Assembly: GCA_022009855.1 (NCBI GenBank)
Contig: CP091727.1
Location: forward strand, 1,116,001 to 1,180,000
DNA: 64,000 bases
Origin: Lentisphaeria bacterium
GTDB taxonomy: Bacteria > Verrucomicrobiota > Lentisphaeria > Victivallales > Victivallaceae
Direction of reading: 5' to 3'
Shown in pieces: positions 24,112-34,085 of this stretch. Each line of letters begins with the position of its first letter. The first letter of the stretch is position 1. The translations under genes were made by a program, and so were the position numbers. The notes beneath the pieces were generated by a model. The model ran no database searches and had not been told where the DNA came from. It saw only the letters and a program-made list of their open reading frames with translations.

Positions 24112-27100
24112 TCACTCCAGCGATGCGTCGCGGATGGTCAGATTCAATGCGGGCTGCGGCCCCGGCGTTCCGGGCGACAGGAACAGTTCGCCGCGAAGCG
24201 TCTGGAGCGAAACCGGCGGGTGAAGCGTCAGTTCCTTTCCGATGAACAGCCGGTAGGTGTGGAACTTTCCATCTCCCTTCAGCGCGATGACACCGCTGTA
24301 CACGCCCCGCCACTTCTGTTCGGGCAGGCGGACCAGCAGCGCGGCGGCGCGATTGCTGCGGATCCGGAGCGAGAGCAGCCGGCATTCCGGATCGATTCCG
24401 GAAGCGCTGAAACGGATCGCCCCATGCGTCTCCGCGTCCCCCTGTTTCCGCGCGGGGAAACGGACCGCGACCATGCGTTTCCCGCCATCCCGGAAGACCT
24501 GCGCACAGCCCAGCACTCCCCGGTACTGCTCCTCGATCATCCGGTGCGGTTTCTCCGCGAACCGTTCTCCCGTCAGCGCGATCAGCGCGGGAACGGGCGA
24601 TTCGCCGGGCAGCCAGTCCACGCCGGTGCCGCGCGCCGCCTCGGCGGAGAGAAAATCGACGGAGACGATCTTCCAATCCGGATGCGGATTCTCCCAGGCC
24701 GCGACATAGCTCCCGACCGTGTGGCCGCCGCTGCCGGTGACGACGATTCCCGTCTTCGCCTCCGGCAGCGGCGCGATGTTCCACCAGTCGCCGATATTGA
24801 CGCTGCCGACCAGCCGGAACTCCTCCTGCTGCCCGTTCTCATAGCGGATCCGGTAGCACCCCGGGGAGCGCCCGGTGAAGGCCCAGGCCGCGGTGTGGAG
24901 GAAGAAGAGCCGGGAGAATTTCCCGTCCACCCGGATCCCTCGACCGAGGCGGGGGAAATAGGGTCGCATTCCACCTCGGAGAACGATGCAGCTCCGCCCG
25001 CCGTTCTTCGCCGGGTCGATGATGTCGAACGGCACGCCGCCGGCGAACTGCCGCCCGAGCGGCATGGCGCGGAAGTCGTTCGTGCCCTGATCGAACCAGC
25101 CCCCTGCCGGTCCCCTTCCTTTTCATCGGCGAACGAGGTGGTCACGCAGGAGCGCAGATCAATCGGCACGCACCGTTCGGGCAGAACATCGTACTGTTTC
25201 GTCACGGCGGCGGCGAGCGGCATCGCCTCGGGCCAGGCGGGAGACTCCACCGCGTATCCGATCAGGTTGTCAAGATAGCGCCACGCCGCGCTGTCCTCCT
25301 GCCGGGAGAGGAATGCGTTCAGCTGGGAGCAGAGGATTCTGCCGGAGCCGAGAGTCGCCTCGGTGACCGCGTTCCCGATCTCGCTGCCGCCCAGCGGGGC
25401 GCCTTTGACGGCGAGCGCCGTCAGCGCGTAGGGCTGGAAACTGTGGGAGACGACATATCCGTACTCCCCGTTTTTCCAGGTGTCGAATTCGGTCCAGTCG
25501 AGTCCGCGGAAAATCGGGTGGCCCGGCGTCACGATATCGACGAACGGACGCCCTCCCGGCGACAGGGCGAGTCCGCCGGGCATGCGGCTCTCCGGATTCT
25601 TCTGCTCCAGAATCAGCAGCGTGCCGCCCCGGCTGACGAACGGTTCGAACGAACGCGCCTCACCGAGATCGACCTTCTGCGGTTCGAAGCGTTCCGGCGG
25701 AACGATCAGCGTCCCTTTGCCCGCGATTTCCGACGGACTCTTCACCAGTTGCGGCTCCACCGAACGGTTCTTCAGATATTCGCGCAGCAGGGCGACGTTC
25801 CGCGCCGCACCGGTATCGAGAAGATAGACCGGTGCGGAGGGTTTCAACGGCTGCCGGGAGCGCGGCGCGACGAAGAGATTGTAGAAGTTCCGCGAGACCT
25901 CCCGTCCTCCGGAGAGCAGTCGGCCGCGGAGCTGTACGTTGCCCGGTTTCAGTTCTCCGGGGAGCTGCAGTTCCACCCCGCTCCGGCTCCGGGAGTGTCC
26001 GGCGAGGCGGTCGAGCGGAATCCGCTGCAGCGGGCGTTCCGCGCCGGTTCCGTCATAGAGCGACAGCTCCAATACCGGCTCTGCCAGCGTCTCCGGCGAG
26101 GTGTTGGCGATCTCGAGGATCCAGGAACTTTTCTCCCCGCTGAAGAGATTGCGGGGAAACAGGAAATGCTCGTCGTGAAGCGAAAAATAGACCGGCTGAT
26201 TCCAGAGGTACGCCATCGGATGGTTGTGGAACCACGGCGCGAATCCCGCCTGATTCTCGTCGATCCGGATCAGTTCCAGAATGCGGTGGGCGTAATATCC
26301 CCTGCGCCCAGCGGGAGAATCCCTCCTGCAGCGCCTTGAAGAGCGGCGCGGAACCGATGAAGCCGACTCCGTTCGGTTCGCCCCAGGAAGAGGCCTTTCC
26401 CATGTAGGCGGCGTAGTCGCTGAGGTTGCCGCGCCGGAAGCTCCTGTCCGGTTTCGCCCCCCAGCTGAAGCCGATCAGTTCCCAGGCGCAGAAGGGGGGC
26501 CTCGGCGAGCTTCCCGTCGCCGTAGATCTTCCGGAGCCCCTGCCGGACCTCTTCGATCTTCTCCCGGAACGTGGTCCACGGGCTGCCGATCCCGCAGTAG
26601 TTGTGCACATCGAAGAAATCGGTCTCCAGTTTCGCCGAACCGTAGGTATTCCAGGCCCCGAACCGGAAAACGCGCAAAGCGGGCGCTTCTGCAAATCCAC
26701 CTGCCGGACGATCTCCGCCTGTTGATTCAGCAGACGGTTGACCTCCGGATTCCGGTGGTTGATCTCGTTGCCGAGCGACCACATGACCACACTCGGATGG
26801 TTGTGGCTGTAATCGACGAACTCCGTCAGTTCCGCCCGGTTGTTCGCCTCAAACTCCCGGAAACGGAGGTTGTGGAGAAAGGACCAGGCCCATTCATGGT
26901 AGATCATGAAGCCCTGCTCATCGGCGGCGGCCAGCACCTCCGGCAGCAGCGGATCGTGTGCACTGCGGGCGATGTTGTATCCCTGCTTCTTATACTCCAG
27001 CAGCCGGGTGGCGTGCCAGCGGTCGCCCGCGGGAAAGGAGATCGCGTGCAGGTATGCGCCGAAGAGGTAGCACTCCTCGCCGTTCAGATAAAACCTGCCT

Positions 27101-28125
27101 TTCCCTGCCCGGAAATCGCGATAGCCGAACCGTTCGGAACGGCGGCTGAGCAGTTCTCCCTCCCGCAGAAGGTCCGCGGTGAGGAAGTAGAGATACGGAG
27201 AACGCGGACTCCAGAGCTGCGGATTCTCCAGCGGAATGCGGAGAATCTGCGTGCTGCGGCCCGGAGCGAGTTTCCACTCCGCGGATTCCACGCGGCCCGT
27301 GACCTGATCCGCATCTTTGCGGACGGCGGGCGTGACCTTCGCCGCCAGCCGGACTGTGACAGGTTCTCCGGTGTGATTGGCCGTTTCGACCTCCGCTTCC
27401 ACGCACCGCTCATCCGGCCGGGGCACAATCCGGATCCTGCTGATCCGGACCTGCGGCTCAAGGGAGAGTCGGACCGGTCCGCAGATCCCGAACGGGTGGT
27501 GTTCCGGCGCGAAGGCGGCGCCGTAGACGTGTGCCTGCGGCGCGATGCCGCCGGTGTGGCCGAGATCCGCCCGGAACCGCAGGGCGATCAGATTCTCCCC
27601 TTCGCGGACGGCGTCGGTCACATCGATTTCAAACGGGGTGAAGGAACCTCTGTGCACTCCGGCCTGTCTGCCGTTGACGAACACCATGCACTCGTAACCG
27701 GCGCGGTCGAATTTCAGGATCGCCCGGCATCCGGCGATATCGGTGAGGTTGATCTTCTTCTGCGACCACGCCTTCATATAGGGACGCCGGGTATCCGGTA
27801 CTTCCCGGAACAGGGAGTACACCGTCTTCCCCGGAACCGTCTGCGCCTTCCACGCGCCGTCGGCGAACTCCTTTTCCGCAAACCCCGCCTTCCGGTCGAC
27901 GTCATCCGGAAACGGGACGGCGGAGGTGGCCACGCAGGCGGTTTTCCACTCTCCCTCCAGCGGAATCGTCCGGATCACCGGCGGAGTGCCGGGAATCTCC
28001 CCGGCCTGAATCAATGGATACGCCCCCTGCACGGCCGGAGCCGCCGGAATCCACGGCGGAATCTCTCCGGAAAAAATGTTCAGCGCCAGCAGACAGCCCA
28101 CCCAGGCCGACAGAAAGTTTTTCAT
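24112..28125 (-). CDS. Giant secreted GH2-type glycoside hydrolase (frame-broken)
   Basis: About 1,337 residues once joined. A signal peptide starts MKNFLSAWVGCLLALNIF. A jellyroll sugar-binding domain follows (residues about 90-220; FDRAGYECMVFVNGRQAGVH), then an immunoglobulin-like domain, then a TIM barrel with MWSLGNEINHRNP (acid/base Glu near 452). The nucleophile is less clear; a Glu in CAWELIGFSWG near 548 is a candidate. A glutaminase-like fold (about 780-960) comes next, then a C-terminal module with GVPFDIIDPAKNGG that recurs in another hydrolase here (56386-59690). Frame breaks lie near 26655, 26510, 26310 and 25110. AGGAG/AGAGG precede the ATG at 28125. GH2 members cleave beta-galactosides, glucuronides or mannosides; the substrate is not evident. 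Confidence 0.8.
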
Positions 28126-28232
28126 CCTCTTTTTCTCCTGATCGTTTCGCCGTCTTTTCCCATTCCCGTTTCCGTTCTCATCCGGCATGACCGGCGGAGA
28201 AAATCCGGCTCTTTGCAATTCGCGTCCTGATT

Positions 28233-28241
28233 ATTATACCA
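28233..28241 (-). promoter_or_regulatory. Extended -10 promoter for the GH2 gene
   Basis: TGGTATAAT on the minus strand is an extended -10 element about 110 bases before the GH2 start; no good -35 is visible. Confidence 0.45.
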
Positions 28242-28311
28242 CAAAAAACAGGCTGATGAGGAGCGAAAAAAGAGGAAAATATAGCAGCAATCGACAAAAA
28301 TATGGAAAAAA

Positions 28312-29232
28312 TCAACATCCCTTTGGTATTCCGGCCGTTCCGGTGCGCAGGAACTCCCGCGGCGGGCTGCCGGTATAGTTCCGGAAGGCTCTGGAGAAGG
28401 CGAGCGGGTCCTCGTAACCGACCTGAAACGCGGCCTCCTGAACGGAACAGCTGCCGCGGCGGAGCAGTTCGCGGGCGGTCTCCATCTTCAGTTCGTGCAG
28501 ATAGCGTTTCGGGGATTTGCCGGTGTGCCGCCGGAAGAGCCGCTCCAGCGTCACCGGAGAGAGGGAGAGCCGTCCGGCGAGTTCCGCGATGGTGCACCTC
28601 TTGGGAATGTATGAGGTGAAGAGGTTCAGGATTCGGGAAAATTCCTCATCCGGCGGAGCGGAAGCGGAGAGGACAAGCTGATTGAACAACTCCATCCCCA
28701 GCGCGGAAATTCTGGAAATTTCAGCGCTCTCCTGCCGGAGCAGCAGCCGTTCCAGTTCGTGAAAAAGCTGTGGTATGCGCTCCGGCTGCTTCAGCTGCAC
28801 CACCAGTTTGTCGCTCAGTCCGCAGGAGGCAAAGAGCGAGGAGAGAATCACCCCCCGCAGCCCGATCGACAACTTGCTGCAGAAGCCGGAAGGACCGGCT
28901 TTCAGCATGGAATACTCCCCGCGATGGACGATTCCGGCGCTTCCGGGCGTGACCACCACCTCCCGGTCGCGGGAGACGAGCGCGAGATCCCCGTACAGCG
29001 GAAACTCCAGCGCGTAAACATAGGAGGAGTAGTGAGTGACCGATTCCGCTCTGCTCCAGCGGATCTGCAGCAGGAATTCCGGCCAGAGCGGCAGCTGGAA
29101 CCGTTCCGGGCAGAACCAGTAGACCGGTTCGCCGAAGGGGGCGTGCAGCACATCCTCGGCTCCTTCCCGGAACGCTCTCTTCCAGTCCGGCCGGGAATAT
29201 TCTTCCGCTCTCTTCCGCTCCTCATCCGGCAT
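28312..29232 (-). CDS. AraC-family transcriptional regulator
   Basis: 306 residues, intact. The C-terminal AraC domain has two helix-turn-helices: CTIAELAGRLSLSPVTLERL and SVQEAAFQVGYEDPLAFSRA, with the closing GSPPREF motif. The N-terminal part looks like a cupin sensor (VVVTPGSAGIVHRGEYSML). GAGGAG lies upstream of the ATG. It stands 186 bases upstream of the GH2 gene on the same strand and is the obvious candidate activator of that gene and the pseudopilin behind it. Confidence 0.9.
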   Translation of the reverse strand: MPDEERKRAEEYSRPDWKRAFREGAEDVLHAPFGEPVYWFCPERFQLPLWPEFLLQIRWSRAESVTHYSSYVYALEFPLYGDLALVSRDREVVVTPGSAGIVHRGEYSMLKAGPSGFCSKLSIGLRGVILSSLFASCGLSDKLVVQLKQPERIPQLFHELERLLLRQESAEISRISALGMELFNQLVLSASAPPDEEFSRILNLFTSYIPKRCTIAELAGRLSLSPVTLERLFRRHTGKSPKRYLHELKMETARELLRRGSCSVQEAAFQVGYEDPLAFSRAFRNYTGSPPREFLRTGTAGIPKGC

Positions 29233-29318
29233 ATCTCTGCTCCTCTCTCCCCCGGTGGCGAATTCCGCGGTCCGGTGCCGCGGAATTCCGGAATTTCAGG
29301 CACGTTTCGACATCGGTT

Positions 29319-29346
29319 ACTATACGCCCGGAGCGGGAAAATACAA
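29319..29346 (-). promoter_or_regulatory. Promoter of the AraC gene
   Basis: TTGTAT (29341-29346), 16-base spacer, TATAGT (29319-29324) on the minus strand, in the gap between the two AraC-type genes. Confidence 0.55.
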
Positions 29347-29414
29347 TCGTTTTTCGAAGTTTTCTCCTGTATCCTGCAGCAGAATATACAATCCGGTGTT
29401 CCGGAAACCGGCTG

Positions 29415-30386
29415 TCAGCCGGACCTTTCACCGGCTTCCTTGACCCGCCGCCGGAACTCTCCCGGCGAACAGTGGCGGGAAGTCCGGAACAATCGGATGA
29501 AGTAGCTCGGGTATTGAAAGCCGCAGCGCATGGCGATCTCCTCGACCGGCAGCCGGCTGTCCCGCAGCAGCCGGGTGGCGTATTCGAGCCGCATCTGATT
29601 CAGATAACCGCGGACGGACAACCCGGTGTGAATGTGAATCAGCCGCGAAAGCCGTGCCGGGTGAACCTTCATTTTTTCCGCGATATCTTCCCGCGAAACA
29701 TTATTGCAGAAGGTATATTGCAGATGATCGAATATCCGGTTCCACAGCTGCTCCTCTTCGGAAAGCGCCCCCGCCTGTTCCCGATACAGCAGCTCCTGCA
29801 TCATTTCCAGCAGGGCGAGCAGATTGAACCGCCCCGCCTGCGAATGCGGATCGCCGGTCAGCAGCGCCTGAATCGTCGCTTTCATGGCGGCGTCCGGCGG
29901 CTGGATCGAATGAAAGAAAATATCCGGTCCCCGGGGCGGCGGCTGCACTCCGTCGTGGCCGATGTAAAGTGTCCGCACATATTGGTCGTAGAACACAACC
30001 GAAATCATTTCATGCCGGCGATTCCAGAGTTCATCGTAGATCCGCTTCAAAACCTCGGGATTGTAGATGAAACCTCCGATCTCTTCCGGGTGTTCATTGC
30101 GCACCATCCCGGGACCGGCGCCGCCGCTTTCCCACAGTCGATTGTAGACCTCTTCTCCGAAACCGGCGGAGAGAAAATTTTTCCCGTCCGTGGGACGGCA
30201 GAAGAAGGGAAGTCCGCCGGAAGTGCCCATGCCGCCGAACGCGCTCTGACCTTCCAGCAGAAACACCTTCGCCCCCAGACGCGCCGCGGTCACCGCGGCC
30301 GCAACTCCCGCCGGGCCACCGCCGGCAACGAGGAGATCCACCTCCCGGCGAACCGGAACAGAACGCTGATACAGAACCGCACTCAC
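29415..30386 (-). CDS. Chimera: FAD-oxidoreductase N-terminus joined to AraC C-terminus
   Basis: 323 residues in one uninterrupted frame. Residues 1-140 are the start of an FAD-dependent oxidoreductase: VDLLVAGGGPAGVAAAVTAA (Rossmann dinucleotide site) and FGGMGTSGGLPFF. From about residue 145 (RRHEMISVVFYDQYVRTLYI) it becomes an AraC regulator, with VSREDIAEKMKVHPARLSRL and PVEEIAMRCGFQYPSYFIRLF, ending in CSPGEFRRR. Neither part is complete: the oxidoreductase lacks about two thirds and the AraC sensor lacks its start. The GTG start overlaps the upstream GntR/LacI stop (GTGA). It may be a real deletion fusion or a collapsed assembly; the sequence alone cannot decide. Confidence 0.7.
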   Translation of the reverse strand: MSAVLYQRSVPVRREVDLLVAGGGPAGVAAAVTAARLGAKVFLLEGQSAFGGMGTSGGLPFFCRPTDGKNFLSAGFGEEVYNRLWESGGAGPGMVRNEHPEEIGGFIYNPEVLKRIYDELWNRRHEMISVVFYDQYVRTLYIGHDGVQPPPRGPDIFFHSIQPPDAAMKATIQALLTGDPHSQAGRFNLLALLEMMQELLYREQAGALSEEEQLWNRIFDHLQYTFCNNVSREDIAEKMKVHPARLSRLIHIHTGLSVRGYLNQMRLEYATRLLRDSRLPVEEIAMRCGFQYPSYFIRLFRTSRHCSPGEFRRRVKEAGERSG

Positions 30387-31464
30387 GTCAAATTCTCCTG
30401 TTTCCGCTCAAGGGCCGCCGCCGGAATGACGGATTCTCCGATGAAAATTTTTCCCGGGCCGCCGGTACGCACCATTTTCTCCGGCCGATGACGCTCTGGT
30501 TCGGCCATCCAGTCGAAATAATCCCGCAGGATCGCGCCGCAATCTTCCGCCTCGACACCGGTAATCGACGGGATGTAATAATCCCCAATTCCTCCCCGGC
30601 CCCTCTGGACACAACTGACGGCAAACTCCCGGCCGGGCTGAATTCCGTGCGAAGCCAGAGCGCGGCAGGCACCCACCGCTTCCGCCATGGTCGCCCCCAG
30701 AATGCATCTGCTCAGCAACCTTTTTGCTCCAGCAAACTGCCAACGCAGCGGAATGCCTGTTCATAACTGTCGCCGTAGGATTCAACCGGGAAATCGAAGC
30801 ACTGTCCATTCAGGCCGAGAGAGGTCAGCCGCGCGCGCCACTGTTCCAACAAAGCGCGGTTGTTCTCATCCCACGGCTGGGTTAACAGGAAATCGATCTT
30901 ACGGTATCCCTGCTCCCGGAGATAATCAATCATCAGGTCCGCCGCGTTCCCCGACTGCTCCAGAAAGGCGGGAATTCCCCACTCGCTCAAATCGATTCCC
31001 AGCGACAGGACTGGAGTCCTGGTTTCCTGAAGCAATTCGGTCACCCGCTCGGACAATTGCTCCCGGACCGGGTAGAGAAAGACTCCGTCGAACCGTTCCA
31101 GCGCCTCCTCAATGACAGCATCATCCCAATGCATATAGAGAACCGTGCGCAATTGCCAGCCGGCTTCCGCCGCGTTCTGAGAGAGAAGATTCTGAAAGTG
31201 AAAGATATGAGAGGAGAACACCGCAGGCGCCAGAAACGCGGCCGTCCGATTCCGTTTCCCGGCTGCCGTTACGCTGCCGTTCGGCAGGCGGCGCAGGAGT
31301 CCGCGCCGTTCAAGATTCTTCACCGCCTTCCGGGCGGTCATTTGAGTCACATTGAATGCCGCGGCCAGTTTCCGTTCCGCTGGAAAATCCAGCAGGGTGT
31401 AGTCCCCCATGACGATCCGTTCTTCCAGAATGGATTCCATCCTGTATGATTTGGTCTTTCGCAT
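30383..31464 (-). CDS. GntR-type regulator with LacI-like sensor (frame-broken)
   Basis: The N-terminal GntR winged helix (DFPAERKLAAAFNVTQMTARKAVKNLERRGLL) is joined to a periplasmic-binding-protein-like sensor: NRTAAFLAPAVFSSHIF, RFDGVFLYPVREQLSE, EQGYRKIDFLL, and the final GREFAVSCVQRGRGGIGDYYIPSITGVE. One frame change near 30715 in a T-run splits it; joined length is about 360 residues. Its stop overlaps the start of the FAD/AraC gene. The promoter is excellent and carries a palindrome in its spacer, so autoregulation is likely. Confidence 0.85.
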
Positions 31465-31491
31465 GAAACTTTCTCATGGTTGCCTTTCTTT

Positions 31492-31520
31492 ATTATATAT
31501 CATTTTGATATAAATAACAA
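31492..31520 (-). promoter_or_regulatory. Promoter with palindromic operator
   Basis: TTGTTA (31515-31520), 17-base spacer, TATAAT (31492-31497) on the minus strand. TATATCA and TGATATA arms (31496-31512, 3-base centre) fill the spacer, an ideal place for a repressor to block RNA polymerase. Confidence 0.65.
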
Positions 31521-31821
31521 GTGCCAGAGAGAATTTTTTTTCATTTTGTTCTTTTTTGAGCGCAGGAGACCGCGATCATGAAAGGAAGATTCCGGCGGGC
31601 AGAGGCGGGAAAAGTCAAAATCACTTCTCAGCGGGATGCGAAAGCCAGTCGGAGACGGCCGGTCCGAAAACAACGCCGTCAGACCGATTCCCCGCCGATT
31701 CCACCGGCTCTCCCCGGAAATTCTCCGGGGAGCAGCTGGTCAGGGAGGACGGGCAGGCCGAGAAAATACAGGCGGCAGGGCATGACGGCGCCCGGCAAAG
31801 GCTCCGTCACCGGCCCTGACC
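31521..31821. other. Intergenic stretch without a convincing gene
   Basis: A plus-strand reading frame of 88 codons (31578-31844) is Arg/Pro/Ser-rich, overlaps the end of the beta-helix gene and has no recognisable domain. I do not call it. A short CCCCGG/CCGGGG inverted repeat lies near 31711-31730, without a T-run. Confidence 0.5.
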
Positions 31822-34085
31822 TCACTCCTCCCAGGGAGAATTGAGGAAAGTTCCCGGCAGCTCTGCAAGAGCTGCGTTCAACAGCTCTCCCTTCTGAAGC
31901 GTCAATAAAAAGCGGTGTCTGCCGGGAGCCAGGCGAAAATGAGGATTCGCCGCCAGATTCCGCGTCCCGACATTTCGCCAGACCGGCTGCGGCCGGACCT
32001 CTGCCGGACCGCGCAATTCGCACCGGTCGCTCTTTTCCCCGTTGTGAAGCAACGTGACTTTCCGCGGGGTCTTCGTGGAGAAACGACCGAAGAGGTAGCC
32101 CCGGAACTCCTTTTTCAGGTTGAAGTCGATCTGCCACCGGTTGTCGCCCAGGGAGGTAACCGCCTCCGGCGCGATTGCGTCCTTTCGGTCCTTCGCGAGC
32201 AGTGCGCGATCCTGCCGGGAGTCCGCGTAGACGGTGACACAGCGGGAGAACCCGTCCGGCTGGCGCACCAGAAACGCCGCAGAATGGTTCATCGCCGTCC
32301 GAATGTGCTCCGGATCGATGGAGACCGTCAGCGTCACCGGGGCGTCGGACCGCACCACCCCTTCGTCCGGAGAAACCTGAAGAAACGGAAACGCTTCGTT
32401 CTGCACGATCCGGAACGGCACTTCGCGTCCCGGCGTCGCGACCGACAGCGTCACGCTCTGAGGTTTCCACTCCTTCGCGGAATCCGCGCGGAAGCAGAGA
32501 CGGGCAACCGAGGTCACAAGAGAGATCGGGCGATGGGGCAGTTCGCGGCTGTCCTCCCGGGTAAAGGCGCCGATCCCTCCCGGTCTCCCGGCGAATTCCG
32601 CCGCAGACGGTAGTTCCCGTGCTTCTCATCGACGAAGAGGGGGGCATCCGCGATGCCGTTCTTCTCCTGCCCGAAAAGTTTCCGGAACGCGGGGACCGAA
32701 AGAAATCCCGGCACGCTCTTGAGCAGATCGTGATCGAAATCCACGCGATTCTCCCGAAACAGGGCGTTGGAAATCAGCACGCCGGTCACCGAAACCAGAT
32801 TGCGCCGCGAAACAAACCGCAGCATCTTCCCCGCTTCCCGGTTGCCGCCGAAGGCGCTGATTCCGCTGCCGAGGCCGACGATCGTATTGTTGAAACAGTA
32901 GATTCGACCATAACCGTTGGCTCTGCCGCCGAAAATGTTTTTGATGCCGACGTTGCTCAGGCCGAATTCCGCGCCGGTTGCGCAGAAAAGGTTCCGGTAA
33001 CACCAGACGGGACCGCGCAGACAGGGCGCCAGACTCACGCCGCAGAAGATCCCTTCGCTCCGGTTGCGGAAGAAACGGGCGTTGATCTGGCCGCCGTCCA
33101 GTTCCATGCCGTCATCGTTGGCGAAGAGGAAATTGTTCCCGGTGATTTCGGCATCCCGCCAGGCGCTTCCGGTGACCGAACCGTTGCCCGCGCCCTCGGA
33201 AGCGTCGTTCCAGCGATGGAGATCGCTGCCGATGAAGTCGTTGTAACGAATCGCAGCTTCCCTCACGTTGCCGAGATTCAATCCGTTCGGCCCGGCCGGA
33301 TGGGCGTAGAACCAGCTGTTCGCCGTACCGCGGGGGTCGTGGACGTAGTTGCGCTCAACCAGAATCGCCCGGGTGTTTCGAATACGGATTCCCGCATCCT
33401 GATCGATCGGTTTCCCGTTTTCGTTGTAATACATCCCGTTCAGGTCAGGCCGGTGCTCTCCGATCCGCCCGAAACCGGAGACGTCGCAGTTCAAAATCTG
33501 GATTTCCCGGCAGTTTTCGACATTGATCCCGTGGCGTCTCCCGCCCCGGACGGTCAGCCCTTCCAGTATCACGTGCGAAACCTTGTCCAGAAAAATCGCG
33601 AACTCCCTTCGTTCCCCGCCGTCGAGAACCGCTCCGGGCTTCATCGTGTAGCGAATCCACCCTTCCGGAGAACCGGAGCGGGAGATCCGCATCGGCATCG
33701 GCGTCTTCTCGTCCAGGACGATCGTCTTCGCGATGGAGACCTTCGGCGTCCGGGTCCGGAACTGTCCGGAGAGAGTTTTCTTCCCGTCCCGGTCCCGATA
33801 CTCCAGCTGAATCTGATAGCCGGTCCCTTCGGCGAGTTCCAGGATCGATCCGCGCAGCTCCTTCTCCTTCGGGAGATACACCAGCGCATCCGCGGCGGTC
33901 TTCCACTGCGTTTCCCCCTCCCGGCGGTATTTCAGCACCGCCTGCAGTTCCGCTTCCGTTTCCGCTTCGCACCCCGGCAGGTAAATCGAGCAGACCTCGT
34001 ATCCCGGAACCAGTTCCAGCTTCCCTCCGGCGGCGCAGAACAGCGTCCCGGTCAGCAGCAGCAGTGTAATGATTTTGTTTTTCAT
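31822..34085 (-). CDS. Secreted right-handed beta-helix protein
   Basis: About 754 residues when joined. The start MKNKIITLLLLTGTLFCAAGG is a signal peptide. An Fn3-like domain (residues about 25-110) is followed by parallel beta-helix coils, for example VILEGLTVRGGRRHGINVEN, REIQILNCDVSGFG and AEITGNNFLFANDDGMELDG. This fold is shared by polysaccharide lyases, GH28 and related epimerases. The C-terminal part has a BACON-like beta domain (PGREVPFRIVQNEAFPFLQV). One frame change lies near 32560. The start ATG overlaps the stop of the upstream LamG-transglutaminase gene (ATGA), so the two are coupled. No lyase catalytic set can be assigned with confidence. Confidence 0.78.

Noticed and set aside
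26722..28230. 502-codon plus-strand frame opposite the GH2 gene
   Set aside because: Arg-rich, without a ribosome site or domain; the GH2 domains on the other strand explain the sequence.
31578..31844. Small plus-strand gene of 88 codons
   Set aside because: Low-complexity basic composition, overlap with the beta-helix gene end, and no family match that I recognise.
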